Shown piece by piece: positions 57,299-64,000 of a stretch of DNA of 64,000 nucleotides. Location of the stretch: the NCBI GenBank assembly GCA_001414325.1, contig LLKB01000001.1, positions 510,437 through 574,436 of the forward strand, written 5' to 3'. This DNA comes from Butyribacter intestini. Its GTDB lineage: Bacteria; Bacillota; Clostridia; Lachnospirales; Lachnospiraceae. Within the stretch, counting starts at the first letter, position 1. Each line of letters opens with the position of its first letter. The notes below the pieces were generated by a model. The model did not search any database and was not told where the DNA came from. It saw only the letters and a program-made list of their open reading frames with translations. The position numbers and the translations under genes are program-made.

Positions 57299-58225
57299 AT
57301 GGAAAAGAGATATGTGATTTATAAAGTGACAAATAGTATTAATGGTAAAGTATATGTTGGAAAGACATACAATTTTGAAAAAAGAAAGAGAGAGCACATT
57401 TATGATATTGAGGATAATCTTCCGTTTCATAGAGCATTAAAAAAATATGGAATAGATAATTTTGTGTGGGAAATAATTGATACGGCAGAATCTGACGAAG
57501 AAATAATTGAAAAAGAAATATATTGGATTAAACAGCTTAATACTTGCATTTATGAAAAAGATTCATGGGGATATAATGTAACTTTAGGTGGAGAGGGAGG
57601 CGTATCATGGAATTCTCGACCAGTCATTCAATTTTCTAAAAATGGGTATAAGATTAATGAATTTCATAGTTGTGCACATGCTTGTGTTGAAACAGGAATT
57701 CACAGAAGAGGAATAGAGGACTGTGCGAGAGGAATTTATAAGACATCTGGTGGTTTTTTGTGGAGATTTAAAGATGAGTGGGATGGGAAACCAATAGAAC
57801 AATATAAAAAACAGCCATCTCATAGATGCGTTGAAGTTGTGCAAATTGATTTAGGTGGTAAATATTTAAATAAATTTTCATCAGTTACAGAGGCTGCTAA
57901 AAAGACTGGAATTGGGAGAACTTTGATATCAAGTTGTTTAAATGGAAAAAACTTTAGAGCTGGTGGATATATTTGGGTGTATTTGGATGATTACAATCCA
58001 GAAAAGGATTATAAATATCAAGGTATTCGAATTGGAAAAGGAATATATCAATTGGATGATAGTATGAATATTATTAAACATTTTAATAATTGTGTTGAAG
58101 CCGCAGTAAGCTTGGGATTACCCAAAAAAGTAAATAAACAAATTCATAAAAGTTTGACAAAAAAACACAAGTGTCATGGATATTATTGGAGGAAAGCGGA
58201 GGAAATTGATTTTCAGAATGAATAG
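57299..58225 (+). CDS. GIY-YIG nuclease with NUMOD1-type DNA-binding repeats (homing-endonuclease-like)
   Basis: A 308-aa protein; ATG at 57299 behind TTTGGAG. The GIY-YIG domain spans about 1-95: RYVIYKVTNSINGKVYVGKT with the Tyr pair and a later Arg in KRKREHIYD, and a Glu in EKEIYWIKQLN. After it come three NUMOD1-like repeats, each with VIQFSKNGY, VVQIDLGGKY or GIYQLDDSM followed by helices (SVTEAAKKTGIGRTLISSCL). This is the architecture of free-standing homing endonucleases. No intron is visible around it, so it is a free-standing mobile gene. Confidence 0.85.
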   Translation: MEKRYVIYKVTNSINGKVYVGKTYNFEKRKREHIYDIEDNLPFHRALKKYGIDNFVWEIIDTAESDEEIIEKEIYWIKQLNTCIYEKDSWGYNVTLGGEGGVSWNSRPVIQFSKNGYKINEFHSCAHACVETGIHRRGIEDCARGIYKTSGGFLWRFKDEWDGKPIEQYKKQPSHRCVEVVQIDLGGKYLNKFSSVTEAAKKTGIGRTLISSCLNGKNFRAGGYIWVYLDDYNPEKDYKYQGIRIGKGIYQLDDSMNIIKHFNNCVEAAVSLGLPKKVNKQIHKSLTKKHKCHGYYWRKAEEIDFQNE

Positions 58226-58403
58226 TAGCCGAGCTTGAGAGTTTTATGCAAAATCATTAATTTTGTTAAAAAGACAAAGATAGCTTATAGTACTATAAAG
58301 TAGCATAATATATGTTGATATAGTCAGAAATAGTTAGGAAGGTATTGCGAATAGTAAATTAGGTATTGTAAAAATTGAAGATATTATACAAGGAGGAGTC
58401 GTT

Positions 58404-61172
58404 ATGGAAAATGTAGGATTAAAATGGTATAAATGTGATTTTCATTTACATACAATGAATAGTAGATGTTATAAGAATAAGGAGATTGATACAGTTAATG
58501 AGTGGATTGATGAGGTGAAAAATAAAGGATTAAAATGTATTGCAGTTACAGATCATAATGATTATAGAAAAATTGATGAAATTAAAAAGCTCGGAGAGGA
58601 AAATAACATAGTTGTATTTCCTGGTGTTGAGTTATCTTGTGATTCAAGCAAAATTCATGTTTTGGTATTATTTGATATAGACTGTGATGGCAATAATGTG
58701 CAAGAATTTCTTAATCAGTTAAAGATATTTAAAGATAATCTTGGTGATAGTGGACATACAGCAGATGGAGATATTTTTCATGCGTGTGAAACTGCTCAAT
58801 TGAAAGGAGCATTGGTTATTCCAGCACATATAGATGAATTTAGTGGTCTTTCAGATATGAGTTACGATAATATCTGTAAACTTTTAGATAGAAGATATAT
58901 TAATGCAGTTCAAGTTGTTAATGATGATATTTGGGAAAGTTATGCTAATGAAGGAATTACTATGATATCCCAAAAATTAACTGAAAAGTATGGGACACAA
59001 ATCTCAGAAGAACAAGCAAAGAAATGGTATAAAGTATATGAAATTGCCAAAAACAGAGATATTCCTATGTTAAGATTTTCAGATAATCCTTTTTCGGATA
59101 AATCATCAGAACATGGATTATGGGGAATAGGAAAATCATATACATGGTTAAAAATGTCTCAGACTCCTAAGCTAGAAAGTGTAAGACAAGCATTAATTTC
59201 ATATGATATGAGAGTTAAGAAAGATGTGGAGTGTTCTAATATACCAGATAATCAACCAGATATGATTATAAGAAAAATACAAATTTCTGATTGTATTTTG
59301 AATGAAAAAGAAGATATACAAATTTCCTTTAATCCACAAATGAATACAATTATTGGAGGTAGAGGAAGTGGAAAATCTTCAATAATTAGAACTATTGCTG
59401 GAGCGATGAATTCATTCTCTGGCGAAAATTTAAACATTATATCAGAAGAACAGAAAAATTTTTATAAAGAAAATGGTAAGTCAAAGAGTAGTGGAACAAG
59501 AAAGGGAATATTCAAAAGAACATCTCAAGTTTCAGTATTTATTGAACGCTTGAGTGATTTATATAAAATAGAAGTCACCAATATTAAGGGAATGGAGAAT
59601 CAAACCAGAAAATTATTTAAGTATATTGATGGAGATTGGAATGTTATAGAAGATGAGCATTTTCTGGATTTATTTAAAGCACAAATATTTACGCAAAAGC
59701 AGATTTATGAACTTGCAATGGATTCAAATTCTTTAATGGCAATTATTGATGCAGATATAAAAGAATTACCACAATGTTTATCTGAGAAGGATGCTGCATT
59801 AAATAATTTAGTATCAAAGGCATTGGAGATTAGCAATAGTAAACGAGTAATTCTTGATAAGCCAAGATTGGAAACAGAATTATTAGATATTGAGAGCCAA
59901 ATTTCTAAATATGAAAAAAGTGGTATTTCTGACACACTTAAGGAAAAACAACTATTTGATGATCAGGAAAAAGCTCTTTTATCTTATATTGACAGAAAAA
60001 AGAATAAAATAGATGAAATAAAGAAATATTTGGATGAAGTAGTTATAGAATATGATGATGTGACAGATCCTGAAATAAAGTCGCTATTGGAAGAAGATTT
60101 AAACGAGTTTAAGGTAGATATTAAGCGTTTGAGTCAATTTAGCAATGAAATGTTATTGAAAAATGACAAGTTATTTGAAAAAATTGATAATACTGAATGG
60201 AAAAAGAAAAGAATAGCAATTCAAAATAAGTATGTATCTGTTATGCAAAATTTACAAGATAATGGATTGGATACTGTTAAGCTTGATACTCTTATTGAGC
60301 AGAGAAATAATAAGAAAGAAGAAATTGATAAGATTCTAAACAAGGAAAAAGAATTATGTAAACTAGAAGCGGAATATGAATCATTAGAAAATGTGTATAG
60401 AAATAAAGTTGATATAATATATAAACTAAGAAATGATTTTATTCAAGAAGTTATTGGTAATGATAAGAATATTAAGTTCCAGTTAGTTAAGAATAGGAAT
60501 AGAAATTCATTTATTAACACTTTGAAAGCTATTATGCAAAAGGAAATCCCATCTGTAGATGATGATATTAATGAACTAGCGGATTTATATTTTAAAAAAG
60601 GAGATGGAATTGAAAAGTATAAAAAAATGCTCATATCTATTAGAAACAAAGAAGATCAGAAATCATTAAATAAAAAGACAAGAGATATTATAACAAGTAT
60701 AGCAGAAGACTCGTTTGCAAGAATGATTGCGTTTATACCAGATGATGATTTGAGTGTATCTTATAGACCAGAAAAGGCAAAAAAATTTATTCCTTTATCA
60801 AATGCATCAGCTGGACAAAAAACAACTACGATTTTGACATTTTTGCTTGCTTATGGAAATCAACCGTTATTGTTGGATCAGCCAGAGGATGATTTGGATA
60901 ATAGATTAGTATATGACTTAATAGTTGCTAGACTTAAGATTGCAAAATCGAAGAGACAAATTATTGTTGTTACACATAATGCTAATATACCAGTGAATGG
61001 AGATTCTGAATATATTATTTCGATGGACTCTGAAACAGATATTATTCAAGTTAATCAAACAGGAACAATGGATGATGAAAGTATAAGACAAGAAATTTGT
61101 GATGTTATGGAAGGTACAAAAGATGCATTTGAAATGAGAGCAAAAAAATATCATTTCCATATCAAGGAATAA
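58404..61172 (+). CDS. TrlF-type PHP-domain AAA/SMC-like ATPase
   Basis: A 922-aa protein. An N-terminal PHP phosphoesterase domain has metal ligands in CDFHLHT (His14, His16), AVTDHNDYRKIDE near 50 and VFPGVELSC near 75. The ATPase half begins near 310: Walker A IIGGRGSGKSSIIR, a coiled coil around 450-720, an ABC-like signature NASAGQKTTTIL near 797, and Walker B LLLDQPEDDLDNR near 822 with the switch VVTHNANIPV near 852. The combination matches TrlF-type ATPases, which are found in defence-type islands. A nuclease activated by the ATPase is the likely mode. ATG behind AAGGAGGAGTC. Confidence 0.85.
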   Translation: MENVGLKWYKCDFHLHTMNSRCYKNKEIDTVNEWIDEVKNKGLKCIAVTDHNDYRKIDEIKKLGEENNIVVFPGVELSCDSSKIHVLVLFDIDCDGNNVQEFLNQLKIFKDNLGDSGHTADGDIFHACETAQLKGALVIPAHIDEFSGLSDMSYDNICKLLDRRYINAVQVVNDDIWESYANEGITMISQKLTEKYGTQISEEQAKKWYKVYEIAKNRDIPMLRFSDNPFSDKSSEHGLWGIGKSYTWLKMSQTPKLESVRQALISYDMRVKKDVECSNIPDNQPDMIIRKIQISDCILNEKEDIQISFNPQMNTIIGGRGSGKSSIIRTIAGAMNSFSGENLNIISEEQKNFYKENGKSKSSGTRKGIFKRTSQVSVFIERLSDLYKIEVTNIKGMENQTRKLFKYIDGDWNVIEDEHFLDLFKAQIFTQKQIYELAMDSNSLMAIIDADIKELPQCLSEKDAALNNLVSKALEISNSKRVILDKPRLETELLDIESQISKYEKSGISDTLKEKQLFDDQEKALLSYIDRKKNKIDEIKKYLDEVVIEYDDVTDPEIKSLLEEDLNEFKVDIKRLSQFSNEMLLKNDKLFEKIDNTEWKKKRIAIQNKYVSVMQNLQDNGLDTVKLDTLIEQRNNKKEEIDKILNKEKELCKLEAEYESLENVYRNKVDIIYKLRNDFIQEVIGNDKNIKFQLVKNRNRNSFINTLKAIMQKEIPSVDDDINELADLYFKKGDGIEKYKKMLISIRNKEDQKSLNKKTRDIITSIAEDSFARMIAFIPDDDLSVSYRPEKAKKFIPLSNASAGQKTTTILTFLLAYGNQPLLLDQPEDDLDNRLVYDLIVARLKIAKSKRQIIVVTHNANIPVNGDSEYIISMDSETDIIQVNQTGTMDDESIRQEICDVMEGTKDAFEMRAKKYHFHIKE

Positions 61173-61200
61173 TATTATTATGATATCTTTGTGATAAGCG

Positions 61201-61548
61201 GTGATTTATAATTCAAATGTGGGAAAAACTATTGTTGAAAAAAACACCGATTCATTAAAAAAATTAGCTGTTGCAGCAAATAAGTTGTTGATTGATCGTC
61301 AAAAGTCGGCGATTGGATATGAAAAGTCGGCGATTGAGCAACAGAAATATAATGAACCCACAAAGGCAAATATTATTAAAGTATATAATGAAATAGAGAA
61401 AAAACAGATTTTTGGTACGAAGGAAATAGAAGTAATACTTGGTTGTTCGTCTTCAACAGCAAGAGCAGTGATGGCAAAACTTAGAGACATGAATGTTGTT
61501 ACAGTAGTAAAAGGCAAAGGAAAGGGAAAATATATATTTACAGAATAA
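61201..61548 (+). CDS. Winged-helix protein downstream of the TrlF-type gene (115 aa)
   Basis: Starts at GTG 61201 immediately after an in-frame stop; no good ribosome site is seen. The middle has a tandem KSAIGYEKSAI motif like the linker of AlbA_2-type (divergent AAA-4) DNA-binding ATPases of gut clostridia, and the C-terminal ~65 residues are a winged helix: GTKEIEVILGCSSSTARAVM, then KLRDMNVVTVVKGKGKG. It may be a small regulator of the island or the surviving C-terminal end of a larger AlbA_2 protein. It lies 28 bp after the ATPase gene. Confidence 0.6.
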   Translation: MIYNSNVGKTIVEKNTDSLKKLAVAANKLLIDRQKSAIGYEKSAIEQQKYNEPTKANIIKVYNEIEKKQIFGTKEIEVILGCSSSTARAVMAKLRDMNVVTVVKGKGKGKYIFTE

Positions 61549-61630
61549 ACATTGTACTATACTTATACTTCTGAAAATAAGAAAAAATTTGAAAGTGACA
61601 ACGGAAAAGTTGGTAAAATGATAGAGATAT

Positions 61631-61759
61631 ATGTCAAAATAAACACTATTTGATATATCAGACGACGCAAAAATCAGATTTAATGATTCTGATATTGTTA
61701 CAAGAAGGAGGCAGTATGAAAAGTATCGAGTCAGTAACCGCTTATTCATTGATGAATAA
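61631..61759 (+). pseudogene. Broken small gene overlapping the start of the HipA-like gene
   Basis: ATG TCA AAA is followed by a TAA at 61640-61642, but the same frame then continues 38 codons to the TAA at 61757-61759, with coding-like sequence TLFDISDDAKIRFNDSDIVT, RRRQYEKYRVSNRLFIDE. It overlaps the HipA-like gene start in another frame by 44 bp. A single change from a sense codon to TAA would explain it. It could be an inactivated small partner (antitoxin-like) of the kinase, or a leader with stop-codon readthrough. Confidence 0.4.
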
Positions 61760-62813
61760 AAACGAGGTTGTTGCAACATTTACTTTAGAAATAAGATCAG
61801 GTCTTGTAAGGATTACAAACATATGTACATTAAGAGTGCCTTTTTGGATAAAAGATGTAGGAGATTTTATTGCACACAGAGCTGCACCGAGAGGAAGGGA
61901 ACATATAAAAGAACTTTTTGTGAGGAGTGGATGCGATAATATAAAAGGTTTCTTAGATATGACACATGCTTTAGCACTTACAGACACATTTTGGGTAAAG
62001 CAGGCAGATAGTGATCTTGAGTGGGAAAAGGTTTCTTTGTTCTGCAATCCGTTTAATGAAGTTGTTGCACATACAGCATTTGATGGAGGAATGTATGGAG
62101 ATAATTTATCAACACCATCTCCTGAATATAGTACAGATGGAACTTTTGCAAAGTGCTGGATCAGAGAAGAAAATCAGATAAAACTGCTGAAAAGAGGGAG
62201 CTCAGGGGCGCGTAATACAGGTTTAGAGCCATATTCTGAATTTTATGCAAGTCAGGTGGCAGATGCTTTTTCAGCAGAACATGTAATATATGATATAAGA
62301 AATCACAATGATCGCTTATGCTCGGTATGTAATTGTTTTACAAATGAACAATATGGTTTTGTACCATTTAGCATGGTAAGTTCAAAATCTTTGCCTGCAG
62401 ATATAATTGATGAGTATTCTAAAAGAGTTGGCAGTAAACAATTGGCGGATATGTTTATTTTTGATGCGCTTATTTTAAATGAAGACAGGCATAAGGGAAA
62501 CTTTGGCTTTATATTTGATACGGAAACTTATGAGATAGTAAGTGCAGCACCTTTATTTGATCACAATGTATCTTTACTGTGTTATGCGGAAAAAGAGGAT
62601 TTCAATGAAAAATATATTAAAAGCAGAATGCCAAAACTGTATGATTCTTTTGTTGAGATTGCAAAGGCTGTATTATATCCTGATGCAAGACGAAGATTGA
62701 TAAATATGAAAAATTTTGAGTTTGAAAATAACAATAAGCTTGCATTGCCGGAGTGGAGAGTAGAGGCGTTTGAACATCTTATCAGGAATCAGATAAAATT
62801 GATCTTGGAATAA
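61716..62813 (+). CDS. HipA-like kinase-fold protein
   Basis: A 365-aa protein; ATG at 61716 behind AAGGAGG. The C-terminal part has the HipA-type catalytic block LILNEDRHKGNFGFI near residues 252-266 (Asn, Asp, Arg, His of the DRH loop) and SAAPLFDHNVSLLCYA near 277 (metal-binding Asp). An N-terminal ~130 residues are not like the classical HipA N-domain. HipA kinases phosphorylate GltX and cause dormancy and are normally paired with the HipB antitoxin; no HipB is adjacent. It may serve in a toxin-antitoxin or phage-defence role. Confidence is in the fold, not in the role. Confidence 0.8.
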   Translation: MKSIESVTAYSLMNKNEVVATFTLEIRSGLVRITNICTLRVPFWIKDVGDFIAHRAAPRGREHIKELFVRSGCDNIKGFLDMTHALALTDTFWVKQADSDLEWEKVSLFCNPFNEVVAHTAFDGGMYGDNLSTPSPEYSTDGTFAKCWIREENQIKLLKRGSSGARNTGLEPYSEFYASQVADAFSAEHVIYDIRNHNDRLCSVCNCFTNEQYGFVPFSMVSSKSLPADIIDEYSKRVGSKQLADMFIFDALILNEDRHKGNFGFIFDTETYEIVSAAPLFDHNVSLLCYAEKEDFNEKYIKSRMPKLYDSFVEIAKAVLYPDARRRLINMKNFEFENNNKLALPEWRVEAFEHLIRNQIKLILE

Positions 62814-63034
62814 AGACAAAGTCTACACAGTTCACAGCAAGCCGAATTTATGATATAATAACTCCAAAATCCAGATGCTTTGCATCTGTCGCATTTTGTA
62901 CTAAACGCATTATTAGGTATTTGCGAAACTATCAATAAACTACATTTTGTTTGTATATATTGCACAAAAAATCATAGAGTAAATTGAGTTTCGTGATTAC
63001 CTGTAAACACATTATATAATGGAGGAAACTATAG
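62814..63034. other. Gap before leuD
   Basis: About 220 bases with no gene. A perfect hairpin CAGATGC-TTT-GCATCTG is present around 62872-62888. No T-box signature (GGGTGGNACCGCG-like) and no clear branched-chain amino-acid leader were seen. The promoter for leuDC is not obvious. Confidence 0.45.
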
Positions 63035-63508
63035 ATGGGTAAGATTTTTAAATTCGATCAGGATGTTGATACTGACCAGATAATTGCTTCACAGTATCTT
63101 CTCTTTCCTACAATTGATGAGATGAAAACACATACATTTGAGTCACTTGACCCTGATTTTGCAGCAAATGTAAAGACGGGGGATTATGTTGTGGCTTCTG
63201 AAAATTTTGGCTGCGGTTCTTCAAGGGAACAGGCACCAAGCGTTTTGAAAGCACTCGGAGTCAAGGCAGTTATAGCAAAATCATTTGCTAGGATTTTTTA
63301 TAGAAATTCGATCAATATCGGACTCCCAGTTATTGTCTGTAAAGATTTACACGAAAATGTAAATGCAGGTGATGAGATGGAACTTGATCTTCAGGAGGGT
63401 ATCGTGCGTGTTGGTGATAAAGAATACCAGTGCACAAAACTTCCGGCATATATGCAAGGAATACTTGACCAGGGCGGTCTTATTGCATCATTAAATAAGG
63501 AGGATTAA
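63035..63508 (+). CDS. leuD: 3-isopropylmalate dehydratase small subunit
   Basis: A 157-aa small subunit of the isopropylmalate isomerase, of the short archaeal/HacB type. FDQDVDTDQIIASQYLLFP, ENFGCGSSREQAPSVLKALG and FYRNSINIGLPVIVC are the substrate-recognition motifs. With the large subunit it converts 2- to 3-isopropylmalate in leucine biosynthesis. Homoaconitase or dimethylmalate dehydratase small subunits have similar length, so the substrate is not proven. The small-subunit gene lies upstream of the large one here. Confidence 0.85.
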   Translation: MGKIFKFDQDVDTDQIIASQYLLFPTIDEMKTHTFESLDPDFAANVKTGDYVVASENFGCGSSREQAPSVLKALGVKAVIAKSFARIFYRNSINIGLPVIVCKDLHENVNAGDEMELDLQEGIVRVGDKEYQCTKLPAYMQGILDQGGLIASLNKED

Positions 63509-63512
63509 TTTC

Positions 63513-64000
63513 ATGGGAATGACGATTGCAGAAAAGATTATTGCGGCAGCCGCAGGTGTAAATGAGGTTAAGCCGGGAGATATACATACAGTAGAACTTG
63601 ACAGACTTATGAGTAATGATGGAACAACACATCTTACAATAGATATGTATAACAAACTTAAAAATCCGCATATTGCAGATGTAAACAAACTTGTCTGGAT
63701 AGTAGACCACAATGTTCCATGTGACAGTGTAAAGACAGCAGCTTCACACAAGAAGATGAGAGATTTTGCAAAGGAGCATGGCATTAAGTTTTATGAGGGT
63801 GCAGGGGTGTGTCATCAGGTTATGATGGAAAATCATGTTACATCAGGTGAACTTATTTTTGGTGCTGACAGTCATACCTGTGCTTATGGTGCTGTTGGTG
63901 CATTTGGTACCGGTGTTGGATGTACGGATTATCTCTATGCCATGGTTACAGGTAAGTCATGGCTTCTTGTTCCTGAAACACTTAGATTTAATCTTAAAGG
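63513..64000 (+). CDS. leuC: 3-isopropylmalate dehydratase large subunit, 5' part (runs off window)
   Basis: The gene starts at ATG 63513 behind AAGGAGG, 4 bp after leuD, and is open to the end of the window (162 codons). Visible are MTIAEKIIAAAAGVNEVKPG, VDHNVPCDSVKTAASHKK, and GADSHTCAYGAVGAFGTGVG, motifs of the aconitase-family large subunit; the iron-sulfur cysteine in SHTC is present. The C-terminal 260 residues and the other cysteine ligands lie beyond the window. The gene is translated in the same operon as leuD. Confidence 0.9.
   Translation, partial: MGMTIAEKIIAAAAGVNEVKPGDIHTVELDRLMSNDGTTHLTIDMYNKLKNPHIADVNKLVWIVDHNVPCDSVKTAASHKKMRDFAKEHGIKFYEGAGVCHQVMMENHVTSGELIFGADSHTCAYGAVGAFGTGVGCTDYLYAMVTGKSWLLVPETLRFNLK

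Noticed and set aside
57140-57430. Minus-strand frame of 96 codons at the island edge
   Set aside because: AT-rich, no ribosome site, overlaps the start of the GIY-YIG gene.
62814-63034. T-box or leucine leader before leuD
   Set aside because: No T-box signature or run of Leu codons with a terminator.

Overview
The window is low-GC Firmicutes DNA, most likely from a motile member of the Lachnospiraceae (Lachnospira/Eubacterium/Roseburia-like). Supporting signs are the AT-rich codon use with strong GGAGG ribosome sites, CheV and a YvyF-like zinc-ribbon protein, the UPF0237/UPF0210 gene pair, a CotH/InlB/Ig-like surface protein and an FtsA-like protein with a long C-terminus. The genus is an inference from gene content.

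Bases 1 to 33280 are the right part of a siphophage prophage. Its left end, including head genes and integrase, lies outside the window. The order is: tape measure (truncated by the window edge); an accessory-gene hot spot at 2.66-6.35 kb (a 309-aa unknown, a secreted protein, and a ParA ATPase/small protein/helical protein operon); tail tip, fibre and XkdX-like genes; XhlA-like protein, holin and amidase; a type I toxin-antitoxin module; ImmA-like protease, repressor, Cro-like protein, Rha and antirepressor; recombination and SSB genes (SMC-like ATPase, RecT-like protein, SSB, ERCC4-like nuclease); a sigma-like factor; a tRNA-like gene on the minus strand; adenine and cytosine methylases; a replication protein and a primase-helicase; and an excisionase-like protein. 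The right end is marked by the 3' half of a tRNA, probably tRNA-Thr(CGU), at 33236-33280 (attR).

Bases 33281 to about 57000 are ordinary chromosome: YgjP-like protease, gdhA, HAD phosphatase, a two-component system, a lipoprotein, cheV, a repeat-rich acidic membrane protein, hisH and hisF, ung, the CotH-family surface protein, the FtsA-like ATPase, a WalJ-type hydrolase, the ACT/UPF0210 pair and an aspartate aminotransferase. From about 57.2 to 62.8 kb there is an island of defence-type genes (GIY-YIG nuclease, TrlF-type PHP-AAA ATPase, winged-helix protein, HipA-like kinase). The window ends in leuD and the start of leuC.

The points most worth a second look are: (1) a chimeric class II tRNA with a leucine-type body and a glycine GCC anticodon, with its own promoter and terminator (27356-27527); (2) the tail-embedded accessory operon with a ParA ATPase and a homopolymer frameshift (4352-6236); (3) the type I toxin-antitoxin module (14089-14448) with helically phased repeats in front of the antitoxin promoter; (4) two identical 17-bp operators in the immunity region; and (5) the TrlF/HipA-like island with a broken small gene in front of the kinase.
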